The notes beneath the pieces were generated by a model. It was given only the letters and a program-made list of their open reading frames with translations. It was not told the origin of the DNA and ran no database searches. This document shows, in pieces, positions 1 through 10,118 of a stretch of 64,000 nucleotides of DNA. Made by a program: the position numbers and the translations under genes. Source of the DNA: Chalciporus piperatus (taxonomy: Eukaryota > Basidiomycota > Agaricomycetes > Boletales > Boletaceae); contig JBBPTG010000063.1 in the NCBI GenBank assembly GCA_038093975.1, positions 1 through 64,000 of the forward strand, read 5' to 3'. Within the stretch, counting starts at the first letter, position 1; each line of letters opens with the position of its first letter.

Positions 1-1631
1 AGCCGTTTCGGCGGGAGTGTCACCTGTGTCCAGGGTTCGTGAGTAGGGAAGTACGGCATTAGATTCTCAGGGTGCTTAGCGTTGAGTTCATCGCACTTGG
101 CGATGAACGTTGGGCAGCGTTGATCGTTGCTTGCGTGTCCTTCGTCGTTGCAGCTGACGCAGAAGGAGCCCTCGCTTTTTGGACAGTGTTCGGTCTTATG
201 TAGATGGCCGCAGGATGCACACACATCATGTAGGGATTTGCATACGCGTGCAATGTGCCCCCAAAGCTGGCACTTGGCGCAGCGGATGGGCTCGCGTCGC
301 TCCTTCCATGGGTGGAGTCTCTCCTTGCCTACTAATAAGCCGTCCCTGAGAATGTTATTAGCCACATCCGCGATGTTAAAGGAGAATACCGCGTGGGCCA
401 CTCGTTGGTTGGGAGAGCGTTTTTCGATGGGCTTCACCCATCTTACACTGTCGAGTGCTCCACTTGGCATGTTGTTTTCCGCCTCTAGTTCGTTTAGCCA
501 GTCCCTGCTTTTAACATCATATCGGATAGGGATGAAGGGGACCAGGATTTGGTGTTGGCGGTCCTTAACGACTGCTTGGATGCCCAGCCGTTCTATAAAC
601 TTGGTTCTGATGTCCGGTTCGCGTATCCAGTCGGCTGATGATGCGTCGTTCATTTCTAGCGTTAGGCCGCCACCCCGAAGTCGGAGGACAGCTGCGACTT
701 TGGGAATGGTGCCGTAGGGCGGTTGGAGTGAGTCGAGGGCTTCCTGTATCTTGGTGGCTATAGTGCTTGTAGGGGTGTCCGTTTCGAAGATGGGCTGGTC
801 TCCGATGGGTTGGAGAAGAATTTGGCGTTCTCGCACGGCCGCCCTAGCTAGCGCTGGAAGGGCTACAGGGTTGTTGACGGTGGTGATATGTTGGGTAGGG
901 CTTAGGTTCGCTTTGACTGCGGAACTGTAGGATGGTCGTTGAGCGTCGTTTGTGGTGCCATGGAGTTGGGCGCTTCCGCTACAGAGGGTGTTGATGCATT
1001 CTTGTGTAGTATTCAACGAAGGGGTGAGGAGTTCGATCGCGTTTTTGACATCGCTGATGCTTGAGTATACAGCGTCGGCCGCCTCCTCTACTCTCTCCAG
1101 AGTGGCTTCGATGGATGGACCGGATAAGGAGTTGGAGATGTCGAGGCGAGTTTGCTCCAGTACTTTCGTGTTGGATTCGAGGTTTTCTGCGGTTTGCATC
1201 ATTTTTCCAACGTGGGACGATATGGCGGTTATGACCTGGGCGGCGACTTCTGATGCTATCGAGTCCTTGACGTGGTCTATGACTGCTGTTGCGACCTCGG
1301 AGGCTGCATTATCGCGAAGGATGTATATTACTGCTCGGATGCCCTCGATAGCGGGGCGTGGGACTTTGTTTAACTGCGAGATTTGGGCCAGCGCGTATGC
1401 TAAGTGCTCGGTTGAAAACGGATGTCCCACCTGGCATAATGAAAACTTTTCTAAGTATTTGATGCCTTCTTCCGCGCTCGTGACCGAGTAGTCATCAGAT
1501 TCCAGCAATTCGTCTAGGGCGATAGACGCGTTTGGGTTGCCGGTTGAGGTTCTGGATGGTCTATTCGTAGGCGTGGGAAGTTTTGGCATAGAGCCTCCCA
1601 TCCGAGTGTTGCGCCCATTTCCGAGGACCAT
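1..1631 (-). CDS. LINE retrotransposon ORF1 (zinc-knuckle, gag-like), partial at left edge
   Basis: One open frame runs from an ATG at 1631 (complement) to base 1 with no stop, about 543 codons, so its 3' end and any ORF2 (endonuclease/reverse transcriptase) lie outside the window. The N-terminal third is low-complexity and hydrophilic, the middle is helical, and the last ~120 residues carry three Cys/His knuckles: CAKCQLWGHIARVC (about 244-285), CASCGHLHKTEHC and CVSCNDEGHASNDQRC, followed by a PYFPTHEPWTQ stretch. Knuckles followed by a Phe-Pro-Thr/Trp motif are known from nucleic-acid-binding ORF1 proteins of fungal non-LTR elements; the assignment here is by motif. ORF1 protein would bind element RNA. 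The start is the first ATG after an in-frame stop near 1700. No intron is seen and the frame is intact, so the insertion may be young. Family (Tad-like or other) cannot be told without ORF2. Confidence 0.75.
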   Translation of the reverse strand, partial: MVLGNGRNTRMGGSMPKLPTPTNRPSRTSTGNPNASIALDELLESDDYSVTSAEEGIKYLEKFSLCQVGHPFSTEHLAYALAQISQLNKVPRPAIEGIRAVIYILRDNAASEVATAVIDHVKDSIASEVAAQVITAISSHVGKMMQTAENLESNTKVLEQTRLDISNSLSGPSIEATLERVEEAADAVYSSISDVKNAIELLTPSLNTTQECINTLCSGSAQLHGTTNDAQRPSYSSAVKANLSPTQHITTVNNPVALPALARAAVRERQILLQPIGDQPIFETDTPTSTIATKIQEALDSLQPPYGTIPKVAAVLRLRGGGLTLEMNDASSADWIREPDIRTKFIERLGIQAVVKDRQHQILVPFIPIRYDVKSRDWLNELEAENNMPSGALDSVRWVKPIEKRSPNQRVAHAVFSFNIADVANNILRDGLLVGKERLHPWKERREPIRCAKCQLWGHIARVCKSLHDVCASCGHLHKTEHCPKSEGSFCVSCNDEGHASNDQRCPTFIAKCDELNAKHPENLMPYFPTHEPWTQVTLPPKR

Positions 1632-2071
1632 GGGGCTAACGCGGGTAGGGATTGGGGCTGGGGGAGGTGGTTGGGGTGGTTGGGGTGGTTTGGTTGTCTA
1701 TTGCTCGCTGTGCGCGATGGGTAAACTACTTCTATTCCTCAGTCTTTTTTCGGGGTCCCGAAGGGGTGCCACGTAGTAGGTGGGAAAGAAGGTTGCCCTG
1801 CTTGATTGAGCTGCTCGTTGAAGTGATTCGGGAAAGAGTGTGGGTATTCCGGATCTAAAAGTGAGTGATTTCCATTGAGACTCGCGAATGGAGGGTGCGA
1901 GTCAAGGCCCTTCGATGGATTGGAACCTGGGGAAAGGTCAAAGTAGGTCGAGTCGGGCTCTCCTTCAGAGGTGAACTTGGTGGTCTCAATGGGTTGGCTA
2001 TCCCGGGCAGAAAGTGGCACCGAGTACATTGATGGATCCTGGTAGCCTTCAGATGCATATTCGAGCCACAT
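1..2071 (-). mobile_element. 5' part of a LINE (ORF1 plus possible 5' leader), right boundary uncertain
   Basis: The ORF1 frame places the element on the minus strand with its 5' end to the right. A second minus-strand ORF of 110 codons (1739-2071) lies just upstream of ORF1 in another frame and ends in a stop; it may be leader sequence or a frameshifted N-terminal extension of ORF1. I see no target-site duplication or clear 5' end, so the boundary near 2071 is only a guess. Confidence 0.4.
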
Positions 2072-3130
2072 CCGAGTCTAGATGTTTTCCTTGACGCGTA
2101 TGCTCTTCGGATCTTTGGAGAGCACGGCGCGTGTGTTTGCATGTGTGGACGCGGGTCTTAGCTGAGGTTCAATAGGGGAGAATGCAGAATCACTCAGGAA
2201 CTCAGTCTTCCACTGTAGAATCAACTTTCAGACTATCTGGAACCCGAAAGAGGTGTATTCGGATGTGAATGAACACTAATATTGACAACTTATGTATGCT
2301 AGTCTAGAAGATGAGTGAAGTTGTGCAAAATACTGCTATTGGCTCCGAAAATTGGCCCCCGAAAGTAGGTTGATGGTAGTACCGGGGGGGAGTCGTTTTC
2401 ATGTTTTAGAGTTATAGACGCCCCTTGACCGATAGAGCAAGAACGACTCTCTTCTGCTCATCGAGAGTCTGGGTTTGGGAGACTACCCCTTGACAGTTTA
2501 TCCCAAGTCGGATGATATTGGTATACAGTCAACTGACATCGTCCAACGTTGCCTAGGCCAAAGAACAAAGATACCCCGACCCTCTATCGTCGTTTTTGTC
2601 CTGAATCTCGACACAGCCGGCATTGCATACGCCCGACTCGGCGTGGGTGAATCTCACGATAGCAGAGGTTTATGCTCACCGGCTCGGGGTCGAACGAGCC
2701 CATAGATGGACTAAACCTTGGTTGTGACTCAAATTTAGCCCACCATGCTCCATCTGATCATGGTGAGCGTAGCCTCGATGACACTGGCAATTGGCGCCAA
2801 TCACAAAAGAGCGACGATTCTAGAGAGTCTAGTGCAAATCATCTTCCGACTCCGGGACAGGCTCAGAGCGTTGACCAAGGGTGTTGTTTCTTCCAGAGGT
2901 TTTCATTGGTTAACCCTAACGAAACTCGAATAGGTCCCAATATCTTCGAAGGATGTCAACGGGTTGAAGCAGGTGAGTATGCAACCAGTGCCTCGCCCGA
3001 ACCATCATTCCAGCAGGAAGTAGCGTTGTTGCTAGCTAGATAGTAGTTTATACATACAAAACAAGTGCTCGTCTCACTCGTTCAACACGCACCAGACATT
3101 TAGTTTTTGTGTCTCTAGTGTCTCCCCAAG
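2072..3130. other. Intergenic, no gene supported
   Basis: Short overlapping plus-strand ORFs (2475-2705, 2672-3043) have no recognisable domain and no splice-consistent extension. Nothing else is seen apart from being the 3' flank of the amidohydrolase gene. Confidence 0.5.
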
Positions 3131-4737
3131 CTATATCAGATCCATGTTGGGTTCCAGGCCTAGCTGATATATTCTGTTCGAGTTGTGGAAGAGAGCATTC
3201 TGAACAATCTCGATCGCTTGCTCTTCCGTGAGTTCTTTTCTTCGTACAGAATCAGAGAGCACCTAATCCCAGTCAGTCGAGATACAGCTGGAGAACAGGC
3301 GACGTACCTCATATAGCGCCTCGCGCGCTTGGACACATGCTAGATAATAGGATTCGGGCCACCAGTGTCCATCAGCTGCAAGGAACAGGGAGTAAGCCAC
3401 GATCAATCAAACTGTGTGCACGACTCTGATCTTACTCGACCACAAAATCTTGTTTGTCGGCGCGAGCTCGAGAACTTGTCGAATGACAGCCCGCTGACCA
3501 TCCCCTGACAGGAAAGGGAAAACTTCTCCAAAGTCAAGGTAGACGTTTCGATACACCGCTGCGAGATACCCAGCATCGCGAGTGTATGGATAACTCGAGT
3601 GGAGGAGGACGAATATCGTATTTGGGTAAGCTTCAATAATGGGTTGCATATGTGCAGGTGATGACTTGGTCAACGTGATGTCACTATCGCCGAGACCTGT
3701 TCAAGTGTGAGACATGCCTGTACGAAATGAGAGCCAACTCACCTGTGTGGAATTGCACTGCGGTTGAGCGTTATTAGTATCCTTGAATCGCGCGTGTGGT
3801 TTGTGTAACGTACCCGGTTTCTTGCATTGCCCCGCAATCTGGAGAACTATGCGGACGAGATGATCGTTGAGTGCCTTGTGTTGTAAACGAATGTCGCCTT
3901 TCTCCTTGTATTGCATTAGCACTTCGAAGACACATTTTTGGATATCCTCATTGGTCGCTGTCGTTGCTATATCGAGCCCCGTCCTGTCAAATACCGTCGG
4001 AATCTATGCATAGAATGGATGACGAGAAACTTCGAACCTGTAGCAAGCCACGGACTTGAACCCTACCACTTGATCGTTATTGGCGTGGGATGTGATGCAC
4101 TCCTTGAACCTATCTGTCAACTCCTCGAGGATGTCAATGACAGAGACTACAGAAGTAGAGATATCGGGGGATTTGGCGACAAAGAGATCACGGAAAATGT
4201 CCTGCGGCGAGACAGGTCATTGAATAGGAGTGATCCAAACCGATCGAGAGAGATTACCTGTGCTTCGACCTCAATTCTGACGATTCGCTTAGTACGACTG
4301 GGCGTGAATTTGTCGTGCCACCCATACGACTCTGCGAGATCAGCGACACCGCCGAGACCGTCGTCGATGAGGAGACACTGTATTCCGGTGGGCTTCATGC
4401 AGATGTCACAGAGGTCGGCGTAGTCCAGGCTCGCTCGTTTCTTCTTGATAGATTCCCATGTTGCTTGATCATCTTTCAATCCAAATAGCGTTGAAAGTTG
4501 TGCTGTTGCACGGTAGCAAGCGAGAGTGGTGCGAGAATCGACGGTGAGTGCCTCTCCTGCTCCCTCTGAGATGAGACCCTCGAAGGGGAATGCATCACGG
4601 TATTTCTCTATCAAAAGCGGGTGGGTGTGGTTGTCGATGATTGGATATGAGAACGCAGCCTTGGCGAGTAAAGGGAAGGTCGGGCCCATCTTTGAGAATG
4701 TCGAGTGGACAGGGGGGTTAGCCGGTTTTTTAAACAT
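3131..4737 (-). CDS. Amidohydrolase-2 family metal-dependent hydrolase (FluG N-domain-like)
   Basis: Seven exons close one 429-codon frame: 4258-4737, 4038-4201, 3814-3983, 3743-3757, 3436-3696, 3308-3375, 3131-3262 (complement). The N-terminus carries the IIDNHTHPLL metal-binding HxH motif; HSSYPYTR and ILWSTDGHWWPES near the C-terminus match the later His and Asp of the TIM-barrel amidohydrolase-2 fold. The family hydrolyses or decarboxylates small amides and acids; the nearest familiar case is the N-terminal half of FluG, whose C-terminal glutamine-synthetase half is absent here. Substrate unknown, probably cytosolic (no signal peptide). The start could also be the ATG 16 codons downstream. 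The 15-nt exon 3743-3757 is needed to keep frame (encodes VQFHTG with its neighbours). The gene shares a 417-bp divergent promoter region with BOL2. Confidence 0.85.
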
Positions 4738-5154
4738 TCGTATTCCATGACATCGCCATCACATAATCACGCCGTCAGATAACCGAACAGATAGGCAGAG
4801 ATAGGCAGAGATAGGCCGAAGTTCGACCGGAACCTTGTTTACAACTCTGTTACAAGGCTTAGACTCTATGCATTTCAGTGATTTGGCTTGAACTGAAGAG
4901 AAGAAATGTACAAGAAAGGAAGAGAGCTGGTCGATTCAGATGAAATGGTTGGGCTTTCCCGGCCCGAAACTGGACCCGAACTTGTTGGGCGAGAGCAATA
5001 AAGGGTACTATCATTGGGGGGAATATTGCAATGACTATTGGAGCGGTGATGGACAGTGGTTTCCTTGGTATAGGTCTGGGTCCGACGGGCCGGTACATAG
5101 TTCGTCGTTGCGTATGACGTAATCACGTCCATCTTGTTCTTGTCAGATAACCAA
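4738..5154. promoter_or_regulatory. Divergent promoter region between amidohydrolase and BOL2
   Basis: The only sequence between two divergent start codons. It holds a short direct tandem repeat of the unit agataggcag at about 4789-4815. A related pair of motifs (taatcacg followed by gtcagataacc) occurs near both ends, at about 4765-4785 and 5119-5152. Role is inferred from position only. Confidence 0.4.
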
Positions 5155-5580
5155 ATGCCAGTTCAACTCGCAGAGCTAGAACAAGCCATCAGAAATGCTT
5201 TTCCTGTCTCTCACCTCCAGATCGAGGATCAATCGAGTGGTTGTGGTGATAGCTACTTCGTCCTCATCGTCAGCGAAGTGGGTATCCATCGTACATCTTG
5301 TCATTGAGGTACCGAATGTGACTTGGCACAGGCATTCGAGGGGAAGGCAACTCTCCCGAGGCATAGATTGAGTAGGTGGCGTCACCAGCGCAACGAATGT
5401 CGTTGACGTTCGCCATCATAGTCCATGAGGTCTTGAAGGCCCAAATATCACAAATGCACGCGTTTTCCCAGGTGAGGAACCACGTCCGACTATCCATCTG
5501 AACATCACTGCATGCTCATCTTCTCCAAGAAAACGTTCACCCCCAAGCAATACGAGGCATACCTGGCGAAGGGACAGTGA
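5155..5580 (+). CDS. BOL2: BolA-like protein, Bol2/Fra2 type
   Basis: Four exons (5155-5277, 5332-5371, 5422-5471, 5530-5580) join to an 87-residue protein, the usual size of a eukaryotic BolA. The N-terminal half has SSGCGDSYFVLIVSE, where the loop Cys is an Fe-S ligand in Fra2-type BolA proteins. The C-terminal half has PRHRLIHEVL then QMHAFSQKTFTP with the invariant ligand His. The family pairs with monothiol glutaredoxins (Grx3/4) to bind and deliver [2Fe-2S] clusters and, in yeast, to report iron status to Aft1/2. The GCG motif favours the cytosolic Bol2 type over mitochondrial Bol1/Bol3. No exon exceeds 123 nt, so the gene is easily missed by ORF scanning. Introns are 50-58 nt. Confidence 0.88.
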
Positions 5581-6125
5581 ACGTGTCGATGGAGGCTTCG
5601 CGGGTGTCAGCGCGATGTCAAAGCGTGGGTCAAAGCGGCGCACGCCTCAAGTCGACGAAACTAATACCTTGCCTCATGTTCGTCCCCGAACAATAAGTTG
5701 TGGATGTTTTGCTTTGTCAAGTCGTGTTAGGAATAATGACTACCTTTTGTTTCCTTCCGTCTCTCATCTCATCGATCGCTCAGTTTTGCTCCACTTAGCT
5801 CCGGAAAAGCGTCCGATGCATGGGCCCATGTGGATCCAAGCTGTAAGTACAATGGACTTTTCACCCCAACCAGGAACAGGACATTCCACAAAGTCATTAC
5901 GTCGATCATTCAGGCCAAAGAAACCACAGTCGAACTTGACCGCGAAACGCAGCTGGGGCCACGCTACACCTGGACGCCACCGTTTCAAAGCGTTCTGCCT
6001 CCACAATTACTTTTCACGCCTATGGCGAGTCTCCATATGAAAAAGTATATAAACACCAGATCATTGTTGAGGTGACATCCACCATCCATCATAACGACTC
6101 CTTCCCCCACACCCAATTCTTTCCA
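5581..6125 (+). promoter_or_regulatory. Intergenic region with TATA box for the 6126 gene
   Basis: A TATATAAA element at 6046-6053 lies 73-80 bp upstream of the ATG at 6126. No coding sequence is supported in the rest. Confidence 0.5.
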
Positions 6126-7087
6126 ATGACGACTCAGGACAACCATATCAACAGTACGATGGACCAACTTAGAGAAGCAAGCGCCTCGTTTCACACGGCA
6201 TCCGACGACGCTGAGGGTTACTGGAAGGAATATTCTGAATTATGGGCCGAGCCCGAAGTCCAGTGCGAACACCTACACGGATTCCCCGAAGCATCGCCCC
6301 CACACGAACATGCCCTTGCGGTGATTGACGCCGCCTTCATGGCTCAAATCTCAAGACCACACGCATTAGATTACATGAAAACCTGTAACAGCCTCAGTAC
6401 CTTCCTCGAAGGCAACATCGATTTGTACTCGACACAGCTCTCGGAAACGTTCAAGGTACGCTGTCTTTGCCACGACTATATATCTTGTTCTTACCCTGTT
6501 CGTCGCTTTTCCAGATTCTATCATTTATACCAGAGATCGTCATCAAAGATACATGCGTATGGGATTACTATATTGCTAGTGAAGCCCGCCTTGCAGTCAC
6601 CAGCAAAGCCTTGGAAATGATGCCCTTGGACGGTACGTCTTCCCTGCCACCCAATCCGCCACAAGCCCGCCGACCATCTTGTTCGTCCTCAGTTGATCTG
6701 ATGGAACTCAATTATAACGCACAAAACGCGTACGACCATGCATCACTCATGACATTCCTCGAAGTCGTGGTGTCCCCGAACCCGTACAATTTTGACCAAG
6801 TTGTACCTGCGTTCGAAGCAGAGCAAACGCCTTCAACATTGGTAGAAGATTATCTTAACTCAAGAGCTCCAGTGACGGGATTAGTCGAGCAACCGGCTAA
6901 CGCTACCCCTTCTCAGCCTGCTTTCGTGGCGAACCAATGCGCCCACCAAGCGGTGCCGCTGGGTCGTACTCAATCTTTGCCGGTCTTCCCCTCCTCAGCT
7001 TCTTGTGCCTTTCAGGCTCGCACAGCGCGCCAGCCATTCAGGTATCCCTGTGTTACAACCTCCACCATTTACCAGATACAAGAATAG
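6126..7087 (+). CDS. Hypothetical protein, disordered C-terminal half
   Basis: Two exons (6126-6455, 6515-7087) separated by a 59-nt GT-AG intron encode 300 residues. The ATG at 6126 is the first in frame after the upstream TATA box; a longer reading would need a GTG start. Residues 1-150 look globular (WKEYSELWAEPEVQCEHLHG, then FIPEIVIKDTCVWDYYIA); residues 160-300 are rich in Pro, Ser, Ala and Gln and look disordered. I recognise no domain, signal peptide or membrane segment. It lies tail-to-tail with the secreted repeat protein gene, 231 bp away. A regulatory protein is possible but not supported by a motif. Confidence 0.6.
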
Positions 7088-7318
7088 ATCGTTAGCCTAT
7101 TCCATGAACCATGCATTACCTTATCTTCGTCCTCTTCCATAGATTTATGCCATACGCCATATGCTCTTTCCATCTAGTATGCACCATCCATGTACTTGTT
7201 CCTCCTTCGAGAGCCAGAGCCGCCTAGACCCAATTCTTATTCGCTTCGTCACACATAATGAAAAAGAGTGTCGCATATGATCCAAATAACTCAAATACAC
7301 CTCAAAGTAACTCCTGCC

Positions 7319-8332
7319 CTAGACAATAGAAACACCCACACCTCTCCTCGAACCCTTCCCATACTTCCCAGCATAGTACTTCCCATCGTCAAACTTCGCA
7401 TTGGGGTGGTACTTGCCGTCGTCGTAGCGCTTCGCGTGCGTCGTCCCAGGGTGATACTTACCGTCATTGAACTCTGGGTCGGGATGGTACTTGCCGTCGT
7501 CAAACATGGGATCAGGGTGGTACTTGCCGTCATCGCGCTTCGCGTGCGTCTTCCCAGGATGATACTTCCCGTCGTCGAACCTGGCATCCGGGTGGTACAT
7601 CCCGTCGTCAGCTCGTTTGACAGGAAGAGGAAGATTCCCGAGAACCGAAGTAGAGGGTGGAATTGCCGGGGAAGGGCTCGCCGGGGAAGGGCTCGCCTGG
7701 GAGGTGGACGCGGTATCGGTCGCAGTTGTGGTTGACGCAGAGCCAGTGACCGTCCCCGTGGCTGAAGCAGAGTCGGTGGAAGAGCTGGAGGAAGGCGTTG
7801 GGAGTGGGAGCGGGAGCGCTCTGCGGACAACGGGTGCAGTGGGAGACGTGTCGATCGCAGCAAGCGCGATGTCCATCGGCCCAGGAGTGTACAATCCGTT
7901 GTTGTACGTCGTCGTAGGATATCCAGGGTGATAATAGCCGTCATCGTATGTGGGGCTGCTCGTCGTGGAGGTAGAAGATGTCGAAGATGGAGAGGAAGAC
8001 GACGGAGAGGAAGACGACGGGGAGGAAGGGTCGGGAGTGTACAATCCATTGTTGTACGTCGTCGTAGGATATCCAGGGTGATAATAGCCGTCGTCATCGC
8101 GCGCCTTGTGCAGCCTGGCGTAGTTGAAACGGCGGGCGTGCCTGGCGACGACCCCAGGCTAAAAGCCATATGAGAGACAAGGCGAGGACACGGCAAGATG
8201 TAGACCAACCTGATTCAGCTCGGCCGCAACTACAGGTGTAGGAGCAGCATGAGCGCGAGGTGCTCCCGGGCGAGCCGCGACAACCAGGCAGAGAGCGAGG
8301 AGAACAGTGAGGCGTGAATTGAGTTGGACCAT
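7319..8332 (-). CDS. Secreted Kex2-processed repeat protein (DDGKYHP repeats)
   Basis: Two exons (8210-8332 and 7319-8158, complement; 51-nt intron) encode 320 residues. Residues 1-30 form a signal peptide (LTVLLALCLVVAA core). The mature part holds about nine degenerate copies of a DDGKYHPG/D unit in two blocks: two long copies (DDGYYHPGYPTTTYNNGLYT) near the N-terminus, and a C-terminal block cut by dibasic sites VKR, AKR, AKR and SRR that would release peptides of roughly 24-34 residues. A Ser/Thr/Pro/Ala-rich linker (about residues 120-200) separates the blocks and looks O-glycosylated. Known analogues are Kex2-processed repeat proteins of fungi such as the Ustilago repellent Rep1 and RiPP precursors; no DUF3328 (UstY-type) enzyme gene is nearby, so a surface-coat or signalling role is as likely as a RiPP. 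A TATATAA box lies at 8435-8441. Confidence 0.8.
7885..8095 (-). repeat. Direct DNA repeat encoding the two long N-terminal peptide copies
   Basis: A unit of about 60 bp at 7885-7947 recurs almost unchanged at 8034-8095. The segment between them encodes Ser/Pro runs. The near identity at DNA level implies recent duplication or gene conversion inside the gene. Confidence 0.85.
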
Positions 8333-8434
8333 GATGATAGTAATGTGGATAAAGAATGTGATGTTCCTGCGGTGATAGTAATGGGAGAGATGGGGTGAAA
8401 GGTGGAACGGGGGGTAACCGGCGAACAAGGCTGG

Positions 8435-8441
8435 TTATATA
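8435..8441 (-). promoter_or_regulatory. TATA box of the Kex2-repeat protein gene
   Basis: TATATAA on the minus strand, about 104 bp upstream of the ATG at 8332. Confidence 0.5.
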
Positions 8442-9000
8442 TCCCAGAGGGAGACGCGGGGACCAATGAGAATCGACGGTGGATGACACCTAGAGGAACA
8501 GAGAATGAGGTCATAGGTGAATCAAGGAATGCCCGGGAATAAGAACATTCAATTCCAACTCTCGCTCTGGACCCGATCGTTGCGAGATACGGTCGCATGG
8601 ATGAACTCGCCGACTGTGATATGACTTTGCTGAGACATTTTCAGGCTTCGCGAAGGTTCTTGCATAGATATAACTTGAGCAGAACGCAGATGAGCTAGGA
8701 CTTCCAGCTTTCGTGGAGCCAGCACTACCCTACTTATCTCGATCAATTTCAATTTCATCAGGATACCAAAGACGGTGTTTAGAGCTGCATTCCCACCTGA
8801 GAGCTCCTTGCTCCAAGGCTTAGCCGATGGGCCTAGACTCTAGAGCGATCGTTGGAGTTTGTGCCGTTGAACGCAAACATTGGCCGCACCACTCAGATTC
8901 ACTGAGCTTGTACTGCGCCAGTCTTGAGCGTGTTGCTAACCTTGCGCAAGCTTTCGCATCATGTACGTCTCGTGCGTGAGCGGGCCCTCAGTACGTCGAT
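8442..9000. other. Intergenic, no gene supported
   Basis: Shared upstream region of the divergent repeat-protein and WD40 genes. Small minus-strand ORFs here show no domain. Confidence 0.5.
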
Positions 9001-10045
9001 ATGAGCTGGCAAGAAATGGAGAAAAAGCAACGATCAAAAGTAGTCGACGATGACGGCGTTTGGCATGCTATCATCGCATCCGACCCACGGTGGTTAAGCA
9101 ACTTGCTGAAGGACAAGACTAAGTTGACGTCCGCCATCCGGTACTTGGCCAATGGCCATCGATGCCTGCAATCAAAGGATCATGAATCCATTGTAAGCGC
9201 CGGAAACACGAGGGGATTGACCTCGTGTGAATTGATCCATATCAATTCTAGAATAAGACAAGGACAGCGTACCACGAAAAAGCCAGACGCGCCTACCTTT
9301 CCTTTGCGAAGCCTATCCGTATGCGAGATTGGTGAGCACGACGTCGATGATGACTGGTGGGTGTGGTTGGCCAGTCCCATTGGGTTGAATTGCAGTGTTG
9401 AAATACAATGTGCTCATGAAATATGGACACTTTACTTCTTCCCGGATTCTGCACATATATTGACCGTTGAAAGTGACAATCCAGATGCAACTGTTCGACG
9501 ATGGCGAACAAGCGATGGCAGTCAAGTTGGTGCGAATATGAAGCAGGGGGGCGCAGTCCTGTCCATCGCGGTGTCGAACGACGGCGAATGGATTGTCATT
9601 GGCACGTACCGTGGTCTGGTGACGGTGTGGGATGCAGAAACACACGAGAAGATTACCGAGATGGAACATGGCAGCCAAGAGGTGTACGCAGTCGATGTCT
9701 CACCTGATTCCACCACCATTGCGACAGGATCGCGTGACAAAACGGCCTGTCTTTGGGATATCAAGACAGGTCGACGACTCCTGGTGATGGAACACCCCGG
9801 TCGGGTGTGGGATGACAGGTTCTCGCCGGATGGTATGTACACGTATCGCCACCACGTGTGTGGGAGCGATTCGGGTCTTTGACAGCGTCGACGGGACACT
9901 GCTCAGGAAGATCGAAGACATCGACACGGACCACTGGATCAAGATAATCGCCTGGTCGAGAGATGGCTGGCAAAAACTCTTCACTGTCATAGATGGAAAA
10001 ATCATTTGCTTTGACGGTTCTGTGCTTGCCCAAAATTCTAATTGA
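9001..10045 (+). CDS. WD40-repeat protein with interrupted frame (possible pseudogene)
   Basis: A single exon starts at ATG 9001 and stays open to a stop at 9882 (293 residues). Residues 140-290 carry three to four WD40 repeats (for example STTIATGSRDKTACLWDIKT). At about 9834 the frame breaks inside a repeat: FSPDG is followed by unrelated residues and a stop, whereas another frame resumes the repeat as RIATTCVGAIRVFDS and runs to a stop at 10045. A 4-nt insertion (atgt after gatggt) explains it. A GT-AG intron can be drawn here (9835-9890) but does not restore frame. WD40 proteins are scaffolds; no NACHT or other partner domain is present. The gene is either a recent pseudogene, a truncated but functional protein, or carries a sequencing error. 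Confidence 0.6.
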
Positions 10046-10118
10046 TACACGTCTAGAGTCTATCTATGCCTATAAACACATCATAATCGCCTACGTAGGT
10101 GGCACGTCGCGCACACGT

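Noticed and set aside
127..717. Plus-strand ORF of 196 codons
   Set aside because: Antisense to the LINE ORF1 zinc-knuckle region; the minus frame has recognisable motifs and this one does not.
952..1491. Plus-strand ORF of 179 codons
   Set aside because: Antisense shadow of LINE ORF1.
7268..7735. Plus-strand ORF of 155 codons rich in Val/Arg
   Set aside because: Reverse complement of the DDGKYHP repeat coding sequence; its repeats are a by-product.
7291..8208. Minus-strand ORF of 305 codons rich in Arg/Thr
   Set aside because: Alternative frame over the Kex2-repeat gene; longer than the true exon 2 frame but lacks signal peptide and domain logic.
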